A stretch of 64,000 nt of DNA from Fictibacillus terranigra (GTDB lineage: Bacteria; Bacillota; Bacilli; Bacillales; Fictibacillaceae): positions 1,493,023-1,557,022 of the forward strand of contig NZ_JAUHLN010000001.1 in NCBI RefSeq assembly GCF_030412265.1, given 5' to 3'. The position numbers and the translations under genes were made by a program. The notes under the pieces were generated by a model that was given only the letters and a program-made list of their open reading frames with translations, was not told where the DNA came from and did not search any database. Every line of letters begins with the position of its first letter. The stretch's first letter is position 1. Shown here in pieces: positions 37,835 through 46,212 of the stretch.

Positions 37835-38648
37835 CTGTCCCATCTGCAAAGACAAGGAAATTATTATCTATCGTGTACACAAAGATACAGAATGGCATTG
37901 GAATGAGACGCTGAAATCGTGTGTGCCTGCCAGTAGAGTTCCAGAAATTGATTACCATCTCGGAAAAGTCTGTTCGCCAGGAGAAGCCTGGGAATGGCAT
38001 GACAGTTACTCAGAAAGGTGCAGCTGTGTGAAACAAAAAAGCATTAAGAACCTGCTGCAGTCTTCTGAGATTACGGAGGAGTTTAGGAAACATGAATTTA
38101 ATAGCTTTGTCACGGAAGGAAAGGATCAAGTGATCAAGGACGCCTATCAATGTGCTCAAGAATATATCCTGGATTTTAGCGACATTCGAAGAAGCAGAAC
38201 CAACAGTATTGCATTACTGGGGCAACCCGGCAGTGGGAAAACCCATCTGCTAACAGCCATAGCCAATCACTTAATGGTGAACAAGCAAGTGTCGGTTCTG
38301 TACTTTCCGTACGTTGAAGGATTTGATGATCTAAAAGATGATTTTGAGGAACTAGAAGACAAGATGAACCGAATGAAAAAGGTGGACGTGCTGTTTATCG
38401 ATGATCTCTTCAAACCTGTCGGGAGAAGCAGACGGATTCGAGCCACTGAATGGCAAATTGAAAAAATGTATGCGTTGATCAACTATCGATACTTAAATCA
38501 TCTCCCGTTATTAATATCTTCAGAGTTATCGATTGATGAATTAACTGTAGTGGATGAAGCTCTTGGAACCCGAATTTACGAAATGTGCAAAAACTATATG
38601 GTCTTGATCCAGGGAGATAAACGTCGGTTAAATCAGAGACTCGGTTAG
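37734..38648 (+). CDS. DnaC/DnaI-like helicase loader ATPase
   Basis: 304 residues from ATG 37734, 8 bases after AAGGAGG and inside the 3' end of the DnaD gene. The N-terminus has a Cys-rich part (CPICKDKE, later RCSCVKQK), likely a zinc-binding helicase-contact module. The AAA+ core shows Walker A LGQPGSGKTHLL, Walker B VDVLFIDDLFKP and sensor LLISSELS. Together with the DnaD protein it loads the host replicative helicase, so the element probably replicates when excised, as ICEBs1 does. Intact. Confidence 0.87.
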   Translation: MESRLSNIIETLRQKHLQSPVAKLEGLEEEDKPNCPICKDKEIIIYRVHKDTEWHWNETLKSCVPASRVPEIDYHLGKVCSPGEAWEWHDSYSERCSCVKQKSIKNLLQSSEITEEFRKHEFNSFVTEGKDQVIKDAYQCAQEYILDFSDIRRSRTNSIALLGQPGSGKTHLLTAIANHLMVNKQVSVLYFPYVEGFDDLKDDFEELEDKMNRMKKVDVLFIDDLFKPVGRSRRIRATEWQIEKMYALINYRYLNHLPLLISSELSIDELTVVDEALGTRIYEMCKNYMVLIQGDKRRLNQRLG

Positions 38649-39189
38649 GATGAATGTTATTGGATACAAAACAAATGTATGTATTTCTCGCTTTTCAAAT
38701 ACCTCCAAAAACGTTTGTTACAAGGATGATAAAGAAAAAATATTGTTCGAAAATAAGTATCAATTCAGCTAGAAAGACTTTAAAAAGGGCTTAAAAAGTA
38801 CTACGGCCCCCATGAAAACTTTTTTAAGTGGGCAATCGCCCGCATGCATTGCCAGCAAGGGATTTTCCACCTTGTTTTTCCAGGCTATCGCCGTGGAAAT
38901 CCCGTGACCTCACACCACCAACATCATGTGTTGTGAGGTCACGGGAGTACAAGGTGGAAAAAAGGACAGAAAAGAAATGCGGCCGATTGCCATTGTTGTG
39001 AAATATTGGTTGTGATATTATGCCAGTATAGTTTGTTAGTTAAAGAGAATTTTAATGTTGTAAGTTGTTTAGTGGTGTTAGGAAAAGTACGAAAGTCAAG
39101 TGCTGGTATGATGATTGTTAGTGATTAAGCAAGGAAAAGATTGTGAAGTTTAAGACATGAAGGGAGGATTATTTGAGGAGGTAATGAGG
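38649..39189. other. Structured non-coding region; candidate oriT or origin
   Basis: 540 bases without a gene between the replication and transfer genes. The centre (38831-38991) is a dense set of nested inverted repeats, described separately. The 3' part is AT-rich and must carry the promoter of the transfer operon; no -35/-10 pair was clear. Confidence 0.55.
38831..38991. repeat. Three nested inverted repeats (large cruciform)
   Basis: Inner arms CCCGTGACCTCACA (38901-38914) and TGTGAGGTCACGGG (38932-38945), 14 bp perfect. Middle arms TTTTCCACCTTGT (38863-38875) and ACAAGGTGGAAAA (38949-38961), 13 bp perfect. Outer arms GGCAATCG (38831-38838) and CGATTGCC (38984-38991). GTGGAAATCCC at 38893-38903 can also pair with GGGATTTTCCAC at 38859-38870, giving two exclusive folds. 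Not followed by a T-run. Confidence 0.8.
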
Positions 39190-39894
39190 ATGAATTTGCT
39201 AGCCCAAAAGCAAGAAGAGGTACTACAGGTAATTAATCGGTTCGGGGTTATAACATCAACTCAATTATCTGAATTTTTAAAAGGTTCGATCTCTCATGTT
39301 ACGGTCTACCAAACAAAGCGCAAACTGCTATCCTTAGGTTTCTTGACCGAAGAAAAGATTGGTTATCATTTGATTCTAGCTATGCGGCCGAGTGGGGTTG
39401 ATTATCTTGGCAGTTCATTAACTCCATTTACAAAGTTTAATTACTCTTTATTGAAGCATCAGTTGATCATGAATAACAGTTTACTCGCACTAAAACAAAT
39501 TACCGAAAAAACGGGCCAGCCATTTGAGTTTATCACGGAGCGAGAATTGCGCAGCGACTATATCCGGCAGAACTTCACGAAAGCGGATCGGCGTAACACC
39601 ACGCTGTTAAAACGGATCTCAGACCGGATTCCGGATTTTGTAGTAGTGGAACAGGGGAGCAAAATTGCCTGTGAAGTGGAACTCACACGAAAATCCTCAA
39701 AACGGTATTTGGAAAAAATGCGGCGCTACAAGGAAGAGATGCTCAATGGGCAGTATCAGCAGGTACGGTATTTATGTGAAAACGAATCTATTCGTAACGC
39801 GGTGATTTCATATGCTCATCAGGCTGGGATTGACAGCAATATGCTGCAGTTAGAGCTTGTAGGGAGGTTGTTGCAATTTGCCGAAAAGCAATGA
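39190..39894 (+). CDS. Replication-relaxation family protein
   Basis: 234 residues from ATG 39190 behind GAGGAGG; the ATG at 39157 has no such site. The N-terminal winged helix (VLQVINRFGVITSTQLSEFL) is followed by a region with FNYSLLKHQLIMNNSLLALK and an acidic core RIPDFVVVEQGSKIACEVEL then TRKSSKRYLEKMRRY, where D..E.E..K-like spacing recalls a PD-(D/E)XK nuclease fold. This matches the 'replication-relaxation' family found on Gram-positive plasmids and conjugative elements. First gene of the transfer operon, directly after the nested palindromes, so it may process that site. The next gene overlaps it by 17 bases. Confidence 0.7.
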   Translation: MNLLAQKQEEVLQVINRFGVITSTQLSEFLKGSISHVTVYQTKRKLLSLGFLTEEKIGYHLILAMRPSGVDYLGSSLTPFTKFNYSLLKHQLIMNNSLLALKQITEKTGQPFEFITERELRSDYIRQNFTKADRRNTTLLKRISDRIPDFVVVEQGSKIACEVELTRKSSKRYLEKMRRYKEEMLNGQYQQVRYLCENESIRNAVISYAHQAGIDSNMLQLELVGRLLQFAEKQ

Positions 39895-41758
39895 AGAGTT
39901 AGGGAAGGAATTCGGTTTCGGACTAGGGATGTTAGCCGGTGTGTTTGCTTTCTTTCCGCTGTTTGTATTTTCGGTACCATTTTATATCTTCTTTCGATTC
40001 TTAAAGCGAAACATCGTTTATCTCCTGTTGGCAATAGTGGGATTCATCAGTTTTAGTTTTTTAATGTACTTTAAACCTGCCAGTTACTTTGGCCTTTATA
40101 CGATTCTCCCGTTCGATTTTTCGTGGCTTGAGAAAATGATGGGTGAGCCCATGGAGTTATCGGTGATTTCAATCGTGATGTACTGTACCGGTGGTTTATT
40201 TGTCTCCTATGGTTGGTCCATTTTCACGGATTATTATCGAGCACGGCGAGTGAAGTCCATAGAAGAGAGCAGGATTACCTTCAAAAGTTCCTCACTCTAT
40301 CAAAATGTGAAAAATAAACGGTTTCTCTTGACTCAAAAGGAACAGCGGAAGTGGAGAGATCGGAAAAAGCACGATCAGCTGCTGCTTGGCATAACAGAAC
40401 ACGGCAAACCCTATTACATGGACTTTCATGAAGTGAACCAGCATATGTTTGTTCCCGCGACTACAGGTGGGGGCAAAACCATTCTGCTTCTGAATTTTGT
40501 GGAATATGCCCTCTTAAAAGAATTACCGTTTATTTTCATCGATGGAAAGGGGTCCACCGAAAGTATTGGTGAGGTTGATGCCTTGTGTCAACGATACGGA
40601 AGGAAGTTAAAGGTTTTTTCAGATAAAGGAGAGGTTACATATAACCCATTGAAATACGGAGGTCCAACGGTCATCAAAGATAAACTAGAGCAACTCATCG
40701 AAACAGAAAGTGATTACTATTCGGCCATCTCAACGTCCCTTGTGCAGTCGCTCATCCAGTTCATCGATGATTATGGCTTTACTCGTGATTTATGGACGTT
40801 TGCCAAGTATCTTGATCCAGAGGAAGTCCTTTCGGTCCTTAATCAAGATATGGTTGATGTAGAGGACGGATCAGAGGAAGAAGCTGTTGCAGCCACCACT
40901 TCATACTCATCCTTTTTACCAGAAGAAACTAAGGTGGAGGTTAAACAGCCAAAACCTCAAAAGAAGCAGGTGCTAAGCAGTAGGGCACAGAAGCATCAAG
41001 ACCGATTGTTTAAACGGTACAAGCATGAAGAGGAGGGAGAAAACTATTTATTTACGAATGCCTCCTCCGTCCGGACTCAGATTTTTCTCCTTTTAGACAG
41101 TGAACTCGGACATCTTTTTCAAGAAAAGTCGGACAGTCTGGATCTTGTGTCGATCAGTGAACAAAAAGAAGCCCTCTTCGTCAGTTTTGACGGATTAATC
41201 TATGACAAGTTTATAAAAGTCATCGCACGCTTCTTAATCCTTGATATGAACTATTTAGTCTCGTATCGAAACCGCAACCAGCTCAAAGATCAGCCATTCC
41301 TTGCGATCTACGATGAGTTCTCAGTTTATGCTAACGACAAGATCGTGGACACCATCAATAAATCACGGTCTGCCGGATTTCATTGTATCATCGCCACACA
41401 AACTTTAGCGGATTTAGAAAAGAACGATCCGTATCTGGCCCGGCAGGTCGTGGGCAACACGAACACGTATGCTATTGGCCAAACCAATAACCCGGATGAG
41501 GTGGAAGCGTGGGCCAGTACACTAGGTACGTACAAAGATATTGATTTAACCGTTACGACAGAGAAGCAGGAAGGCCGTTTAAAACGGGTCGACTTGAAAG
41601 CCGATAAAGGCACACTGCGTCATGTACAAAAATTTAAAATTACCCCCGATGAAATACGGGATCTGAGACAGGGCCAATTTATTTTTGCCCGTAAAGCAGC
41701 AAAAGAAGTGGTTCACCCAGAGATCATCTATGTCCGACATCCATTGGCTAACGATTGA
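39878..41758 (+). CDS. VirD4/TraG-like conjugative coupling ATPase
   Basis: 626 residues from TTG 39878 behind GGGAGG. Four hydrophobic spans lie in the first 120 residues. These are followed by Walker A PATTGGGKTILL, a FIDGKGSTESIGE strand, an inserted acidic/Glu-Val-Lys region (about 325-375), Walker B FLAIYDEFSVYA and a TraM-recognition-like part SRSAGFHCIIATQTLADLEK with VVGNTNTYAIGQTNN. It links the relaxed DNA to the secretion channel and powers DNA export. Intact. Operon spacing to TcpC is 15 bases. Confidence 0.88.
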   Translation: MPKSNEELGKEFGFGLGMLAGVFAFFPLFVFSVPFYIFFRFLKRNIVYLLLAIVGFISFSFLMYFKPASYFGLYTILPFDFSWLEKMMGEPMELSVISIVMYCTGGLFVSYGWSIFTDYYRARRVKSIEESRITFKSSSLYQNVKNKRFLLTQKEQRKWRDRKKHDQLLLGITEHGKPYYMDFHEVNQHMFVPATTGGGKTILLLNFVEYALLKELPFIFIDGKGSTESIGEVDALCQRYGRKLKVFSDKGEVTYNPLKYGGPTVIKDKLEQLIETESDYYSAISTSLVQSLIQFIDDYGFTRDLWTFAKYLDPEEVLSVLNQDMVDVEDGSEEEAVAATTSYSSFLPEETKVEVKQPKPQKKQVLSSRAQKHQDRLFKRYKHEEEGENYLFTNASSVRTQIFLLLDSELGHLFQEKSDSLDLVSISEQKEALFVSFDGLIYDKFIKVIARFLILDMNYLVSYRNRNQLKDQPFLAIYDEFSVYANDKIVDTINKSRSAGFHCIIATQTLADLEKNDPYLARQVVGNTNTYAIGQTNNPDEVEAWASTLGTYKDIDLTVTTEKQEGRLKRVDLKADKGTLRHVQKFKITPDEIRDLRQGQFIFARKAAKEVVHPEIIYVRHPLAND

Positions 41759-41773
41759 AGGGAGGAACAATCT

Positions 41774-42730
41774 ATGCTTTTTTCTAAAAAAACAGATACC
41801 GCCTCAAAAAACAAACGCCAACTCTCTTATTCCAGGACAGCGGCTACAAAAACAGCATGCATTCTATTCTTTTCCGTCATATCCCTTTCGCTGCTTTTTA
41901 ACATCATTTTCTTTACAAAATATCAATCCATCCGTAACTCGGTAAGAGCCTCAGAACAAAATGTCCATCACCAAATAAATCAAGTGGATCAAACGAATCT
42001 GCTCCAATCCGATGCAATTCAGGTCTTCACTGAAGATTTTATTCGTACCTATCTCACAGTACCTAAAGAGGAAAACGCACGCCAAGCACGTACAGAGGAA
42101 CTATCGAAATACTTCGTATCCGGTTTTGATTTGAAACGGGTATCCGAATATCAAGATTTTAAAGGGGAGCGCCAATTGAAAAGACTTAAATACTTCGATA
42201 CGAAACACATCAGCCGTAAAGAAGCGAAAGTACGTTTTCAAGTGCAATATGAAATAGCAGAACTAAATGGTACGAAGAAGAAAGGGAAACCTGTACCGAA
42301 GATTACACAGCATCAGATAGATGTGGTCGTTCCGGTCACCAGCAATGGAAAGGGGTTTGCTGTCTATCAAAGTCCCAACATTGTTCAGCAGGACTTAAAG
42401 GACACTATGTCCTATGAAGCCCAACCTCTAGAAGGCAAAGAAGTCACTTCAATAGAAAGGAAACACCTCCATTCGTTTCTTAACGAATTCTTCCGTTCCT
42501 ATGGCGTTAGTGATGAAAAACTGCCGTTTATGGCAGACCTGGATGAGGGATTACAAAATCAACTTCTTCAAGACGTTGAAATTCGGCAAGCGGTGAAAAA
42601 TGATTCAACCTATAGAGTAAAGGCCGATGTTTATTACCAGAACAGTGAAACCTCCATGACGGATCTATACTCTTATGAACTCAAACTTGAACGTGAAAAT
42701 GAAAAATTCTTTATTACTCATTTTGAATAA
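41774..42730 (+). CDS. TcpC-like conjugation protein
   Basis: 318 residues from ATG 41774 behind GGGAGG. One membrane anchor (TACILFFSVISLSLLFNIIF, about 28-47) is followed by two NTF2-like VirB8-type domains (about 75-190 and 220-318), each beginning with a helix such as FTEDFIRTYLTVP or LHSFLNEFFRSYG. This is the TcpC/ConG layout: a bitopic protein that supports the transfer channel at the cell membrane in Gram-positive systems. Followed 12 bases on by the TcpD-like gene. Confidence 0.82.
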   Translation: MLFSKKTDTASKNKRQLSYSRTAATKTACILFFSVISLSLLFNIIFFTKYQSIRNSVRASEQNVHHQINQVDQTNLLQSDAIQVFTEDFIRTYLTVPKEENARQARTEELSKYFVSGFDLKRVSEYQDFKGERQLKRLKYFDTKHISRKEAKVRFQVQYEIAELNGTKKKGKPVPKITQHQIDVVVPVTSNGKGFAVYQSPNIVQQDLKDTMSYEAQPLEGKEVTSIERKHLHSFLNEFFRSYGVSDEKLPFMADLDEGLQNQLLQDVEIRQAVKNDSTYRVKADVYYQNSETSMTDLYSYELKLERENEKFFITHFE

Positions 42731-42742
42731 GGAGTGATTAAC

Positions 42743-42964
42743 GTGAATTTTAATCTTCAGGAAGTGACACAAAACATCATTTCTCAAATTGGTTTTCTGA
42801 TTCTATTGATCATGGTCATTCGGGCATTAGTAGCCTACACCCGTGAGGATTGGGGGCAGTTTTGGTCAGGTCTAACGCTCGGGATCTGCTGTCTGGTAGT
42901 TGTGTTCTTTGGTCCGCAATTACAGACGCTCGCCAGGGGTTTAGGAAGTGCGATATTTAATTGA
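42743..42964 (+). CDS. TcpD-like two-span membrane protein
   Basis: 73 residues from GTG 42743, 7-8 bases after AAGGAGTG. Two hydrophobic spans (IISQIGFLILLIMVIRALVA and LTLGICCLVVVFFGPQL) join by a polar turn YTREDWGQFWSG. Size, topology and place between TcpC and TcpE match TcpD, an inner-channel subunit whose exact role is not settled. Confidence 0.7.
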   Translation: MNFNLQEVTQNIISQIGFLILLIMVIRALVAYTREDWGQFWSGLTLGICCLVVVFFGPQLQTLARGLGSAIFN

Positions 42965-42989
42965 TGAAATAGTTAAAGGAGGAGAACAA

Positions 42990-43457
42990 GTGAAAGGAGA
43001 AAACTTTACACCGGAGTATAAGTATCCCATAAAAATTTATCGAATAAGTTCCCTTGAATTTGCCAACGGGCTTGAAGTACGGAAAATGATCTTCTCCATC
43101 ATACTGGCAGCAGTTCTTTTGCTTTCCTTCCTGTTGCTCGGAGTAAAAAGCGATACCAACTTGTTTGACTTTTTTCTAAAGAACTGGCTCATTCTCCTCA
43201 CGGTGATACCAAGTTTAATCACTTTCGTGGTTTTCAACTTAAAGTACGACCATAAAGGAGTTCTGCCGTTTATTCGGGATCGATGGTGTTTTTACCGAAC
43301 GAAAAATAATGCGTATGAACATTTCATTGAAGTGGCTAGTGACCAATTGAAACAAACCATACGATTCGAGCCCTTTGATCCAAACAAGGAGCGTGAAGGT
43401 ATTGAAAGAGACACTGGAGTTTCCCATCGCCTTTCGACACAAAAATTTGGTATTTAA
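42990..43457 (+). CDS. TcpE-family conjugation protein
   Basis: 155 residues from GTG 42990 behind AAAGGAGGAG. Family start FTPEYKYPIKIYRISSLEFA, two spans (IFSIILAAVLLLSFLLLGV and NWLILLTVIPSLITFVVFNL) and a charged C-terminal part (FIRDRWCFYRTKNNAYEHFI). TcpE proteins help place the VirB4-like ATPase in the transfer complex, and that ATPase gene starts inside the 3' end of this one (56-base overlap). Confidence 0.8.
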   Translation: MKGENFTPEYKYPIKIYRISSLEFANGLEVRKMIFSIILAAVLLLSFLLLGVKSDTNLFDFFLKNWLILLTVIPSLITFVVFNLKYDHKGVLPFIRDRWCFYRTKNNAYEHFIEVASDQLKQTIRFEPFDPNKEREGIERDTGVSHRLSTQKFGI

Positions 43458-45843
43458 TAAACGTAAGCAAGTATGGGCGTATTACCGGCTGGAACAGGAA
43501 TATCTACGTTTGAACAGTGAGACGGATTTTAGGCGCTACATTGAAAATACAGCAGCCTTTTTATCGCATGAAGAGTATGACTATCACATTATGATTCTGC
43601 CAAAACGGTTTGACTTCAACACGTTCACCCATGTTGTCAATGATCATATTGTGCAAGGAGAGTTCTCAGACATTGGACGAACGTATTTCAACCGTGCTTC
43701 CCAGGTTTTGCAGGAAGAAATATTTCTACATGAGTATTCGGTGTTTGTCGGTATTCATTTAAATCGGGCGGATCAAGTGATCACCGACAACGCGGGAGAA
43801 ATGCTATTGCTCTTTTTTAAGAGGGTAAAAGAAGACCTTTCAAAATTAATGACCTTTCAAACCCAGGTAGAAGATGATCTGGATTATTACGAAGAACAAG
43901 AACGATTTTTCCGTTCAAAGGTCTCTCATTTCAAGCACTTTCAAAAAGTAGAGGAAGAAGAATTCGATAAGCTCATCTACTATATGTTTCACAGAACCAA
44001 CGACTTGTTTAGCATTCCTGAGAGCTCATACAACCTTACCGAAGGCATCTTGCAAAATGATTACGGCTTTTTGACCGTTACGCATGAAAACGACAAGGAA
44101 TACCTTTCGTTTTTGCCGTTTGCCAGCATGCCTGCTTCCATTGAAGGGTATCAGTTTATACAAGATATCTTAGAAAGTGTATCGTTTCCTCTGGAAGTAC
44201 AGATTCGTTACCATTTTAAAAAAAATGCAGCCAACATCCGTAAGGTGCGGAAGTTAAAAAAGCGCTTTACCAACTTTGACCGAGAAATACAATCTACGTA
44301 TACGGCGGATGATGACAAGGTGGTGGAGTTGGCATCTGACCGGCTCGCCACGCTTCTGGATGATGTGAAAGCCAGTAAACGACAGCTTTTATATATGACG
44401 TTTACGCTGGTCATTTCAGACCCTACTAAGGAAGGGCTGGATGAGAAATATGAAGCACTTCGTACGTTATTTAAAAACACCGGTTTTGAGCTGGTCAGGC
44501 CCTTGGTGGATCAATTGACGCTTTTTGCGCAAGCTTTGCCAGCTTCTTATGTAGATTATTCATACTTTGAGCAAGTTGTCGATGAAACGTACTTGGCTCA
44601 AACCGGTATGAACTTAAACAACCGCGTGGGAAACCGATTTGGGATGGTACTTGGAAAGGTCATCACTGGGAAAAAGCTTTCACACGTCAAACAAGCACGA
44701 GAGATTAATAACAATGTCGTCATCTTTAACCCGTTGTTAACCAAAAAGGCGATTTCCGGAGCCGATCATACCAATGGAAATATTCTCATTACAGGCCCGT
44801 CGGGGAGTGGAAAATCCATGCTGGTGAAAAACTTCTTTACCTGGAGTACGTTCTTTGGCTCAAAGGTACTCTACGTGGATCCTAAAAATGAATTTCAACA
44901 ATACTACCAAGCGGCGCTAAAAAAGTATGGCGATATTCCTGAATTCCGTGCTCTGTATGAGCGTATCAATTTTATTCACCTTTCCCAAGAAAGCCAGTAT
45001 CATGGAGCTTTGGATCCTCTTGTTTTTTTGAAAGGAGACCAAGCCATTCAGACCGCCATGATGATTTTAAACACGCTTGCGGAAGTAAGAGGCTCACGAA
45101 ATGAAAGTGTAACGATTTACGACGCCATCATAGAAGAAGTGAATCAGGCAAAACGACCCACTTTAACCGGGGTGCTCCAGCGTATTCAAACGAAGGACCA
45201 TACGCTGGGAAAATTCATCGAAAAATATCGCTACGGCCTAGGACGAATGCTGTTTGGAACCGAACAGTCAAAAGGCCTGGATTTTAAACGCCAAATCAAC
45301 GTGCTCGGTTTACAAGGACTTCGGCTTCCCACATCCGATAACATGAATGAGGAAGAACGAATTGGACTCTGCTTGATGATGTCCATCTCTAAATATGTCC
45401 ATACTTTTTCTACGAACCGGGAGGAAGAGGCCATGATCATTTTGGATGAGGCATGGACTTTGAAACGTTCATCCAACGGCCAAAATCTTATCGATGAAAT
45501 GCTGAGGACCGGGCGTTCACTTAAGACGGATATTGTGCTGGTAACCCAAGCGTATGATGATTTTAACGTGGACACCACAAAAGAACAGATTGGCATCAAG
45601 TTTTCCTTTCGGCCGAAATCAGACGATTCCATAAAGCCCATTCTCCGTTTTTTTGATATGGAGGAAAACCAAGCAAACATTGAGGTGGTGAGTTCTCTAA
45701 AATCCGGCATGTGCCTTTTTCAGGATCACCTGGGAAGGAACCAGGCCATTGCGATTGATGTATTGTTCGATGAATGGTACGAAGCCTTTAAAACGACAGA
45801 GAAAGAATCACAGGCTGTACAAATGGAAGAAGCCTACCAATAG
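43402..45843 (+). CDS. VirB4-like conjugation ATPase (TcpF/ConE type)
   Basis: 813 residues. TTG 43402 is chosen as it is 10 bases after AAGGAG; the in-frame GTG 43393 is too close to that site. The N-terminal half is the VirB4 TIM-like/CagE region. The C-terminal ATPase has Walker A ILITGPSGSGKSMLVK, FGSKVLYVDPKNEF, Walker B EAMIILDEAWTL and the late DIVLVTQAYDDF. It energises assembly of, and transport through, the mating channel. Normal length, intact, spaced 15 bases from the lipoprotein gene. Confidence 0.9.
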   Translation: MKETLEFPIAFRHKNLVFNKRKQVWAYYRLEQEYLRLNSETDFRRYIENTAAFLSHEEYDYHIMILPKRFDFNTFTHVVNDHIVQGEFSDIGRTYFNRASQVLQEEIFLHEYSVFVGIHLNRADQVITDNAGEMLLLFFKRVKEDLSKLMTFQTQVEDDLDYYEEQERFFRSKVSHFKHFQKVEEEEFDKLIYYMFHRTNDLFSIPESSYNLTEGILQNDYGFLTVTHENDKEYLSFLPFASMPASIEGYQFIQDILESVSFPLEVQIRYHFKKNAANIRKVRKLKKRFTNFDREIQSTYTADDDKVVELASDRLATLLDDVKASKRQLLYMTFTLVISDPTKEGLDEKYEALRTLFKNTGFELVRPLVDQLTLFAQALPASYVDYSYFEQVVDETYLAQTGMNLNNRVGNRFGMVLGKVITGKKLSHVKQAREINNNVVIFNPLLTKKAISGADHTNGNILITGPSGSGKSMLVKNFFTWSTFFGSKVLYVDPKNEFQQYYQAALKKYGDIPEFRALYERINFIHLSQESQYHGALDPLVFLKGDQAIQTAMMILNTLAEVRGSRNESVTIYDAIIEEVNQAKRPTLTGVLQRIQTKDHTLGKFIEKYRYGLGRMLFGTEQSKGLDFKRQINVLGLQGLRLPTSDNMNEEERIGLCLMMSISKYVHTFSTNREEEAMIILDEAWTLKRSSNGQNLIDEMLRTGRSLKTDIVLVTQAYDDFNVDTTKEQIGIKFSFRPKSDDSIKPILRFFDMEENQANIEVVSSLKSGMCLFQDHLGRNQAIAIDVLFDEWYEAFKTTEKESQAVQMEEAYQ

Positions 45844-45858
45844 AAGGAGGAATTAATC

Positions 45859-46197
45859 ATGAAAAATATCGCATTCATTGGTTGGGGGCTGCTCCTGCTG
45901 GCCGGATGTGGCAGCAACGAACCAGATTTGGATAAGGAGAAAACACAAAATGCTATAGCAAGTCGAGCGCTAGAACAAAAGGTAATCGAAGAAGGTGGTT
46001 ATACCTCGAAAGATATTAAACTTGTGAAAGCCTGTGAAGCCATTGAAAATGGAAAGTCGGAATTTAAAGGGAACTATATAGTGTCTTGGAAAACTACAGA
46101 TGATAAATACAACAGAACGTTCTTATTAAAAGATTATAAAGTTAGTAATGGTGATATCAATTTCAAAGAGGATCCCGATCGATGCATTGAATACTAA
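45859..46197 (+). CDS. Conjugation-operon lipoprotein
   Basis: 112 residues from ATG 45859 behind GAAGGAGGAA. Signal peptide MKNIAFIGWGLLLLAGCGSN with lipobox LAGC, Cys at residue 17. The mature domain is small and charged, with two Cys (KACEAIE and PDRCIEY) that could form a disulfide. It sits within the type IV secretion genes, so it may be an exclusion or channel-stabilising lipoprotein; that is inference. Confidence 0.7.
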   Translation: MKNIAFIGWGLLLLAGCGSNEPDLDKEKTQNAIASRALEQKVIEEGGYTSKDIKLVKACEAIENGKSEFKGNYIVSWKTTDDKYNRTFLLKDYKVSNGDINFKEDPDRCIEY

Positions 46198-46212
46198 AAG
46201 GTGGTGGGGAAC

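Noticed and set aside
45231..45710. A 159-residue minus-strand frame inside the VirB4-like gene
   Set aside because: Shadow of the conserved ATPase domain; no family resemblance.
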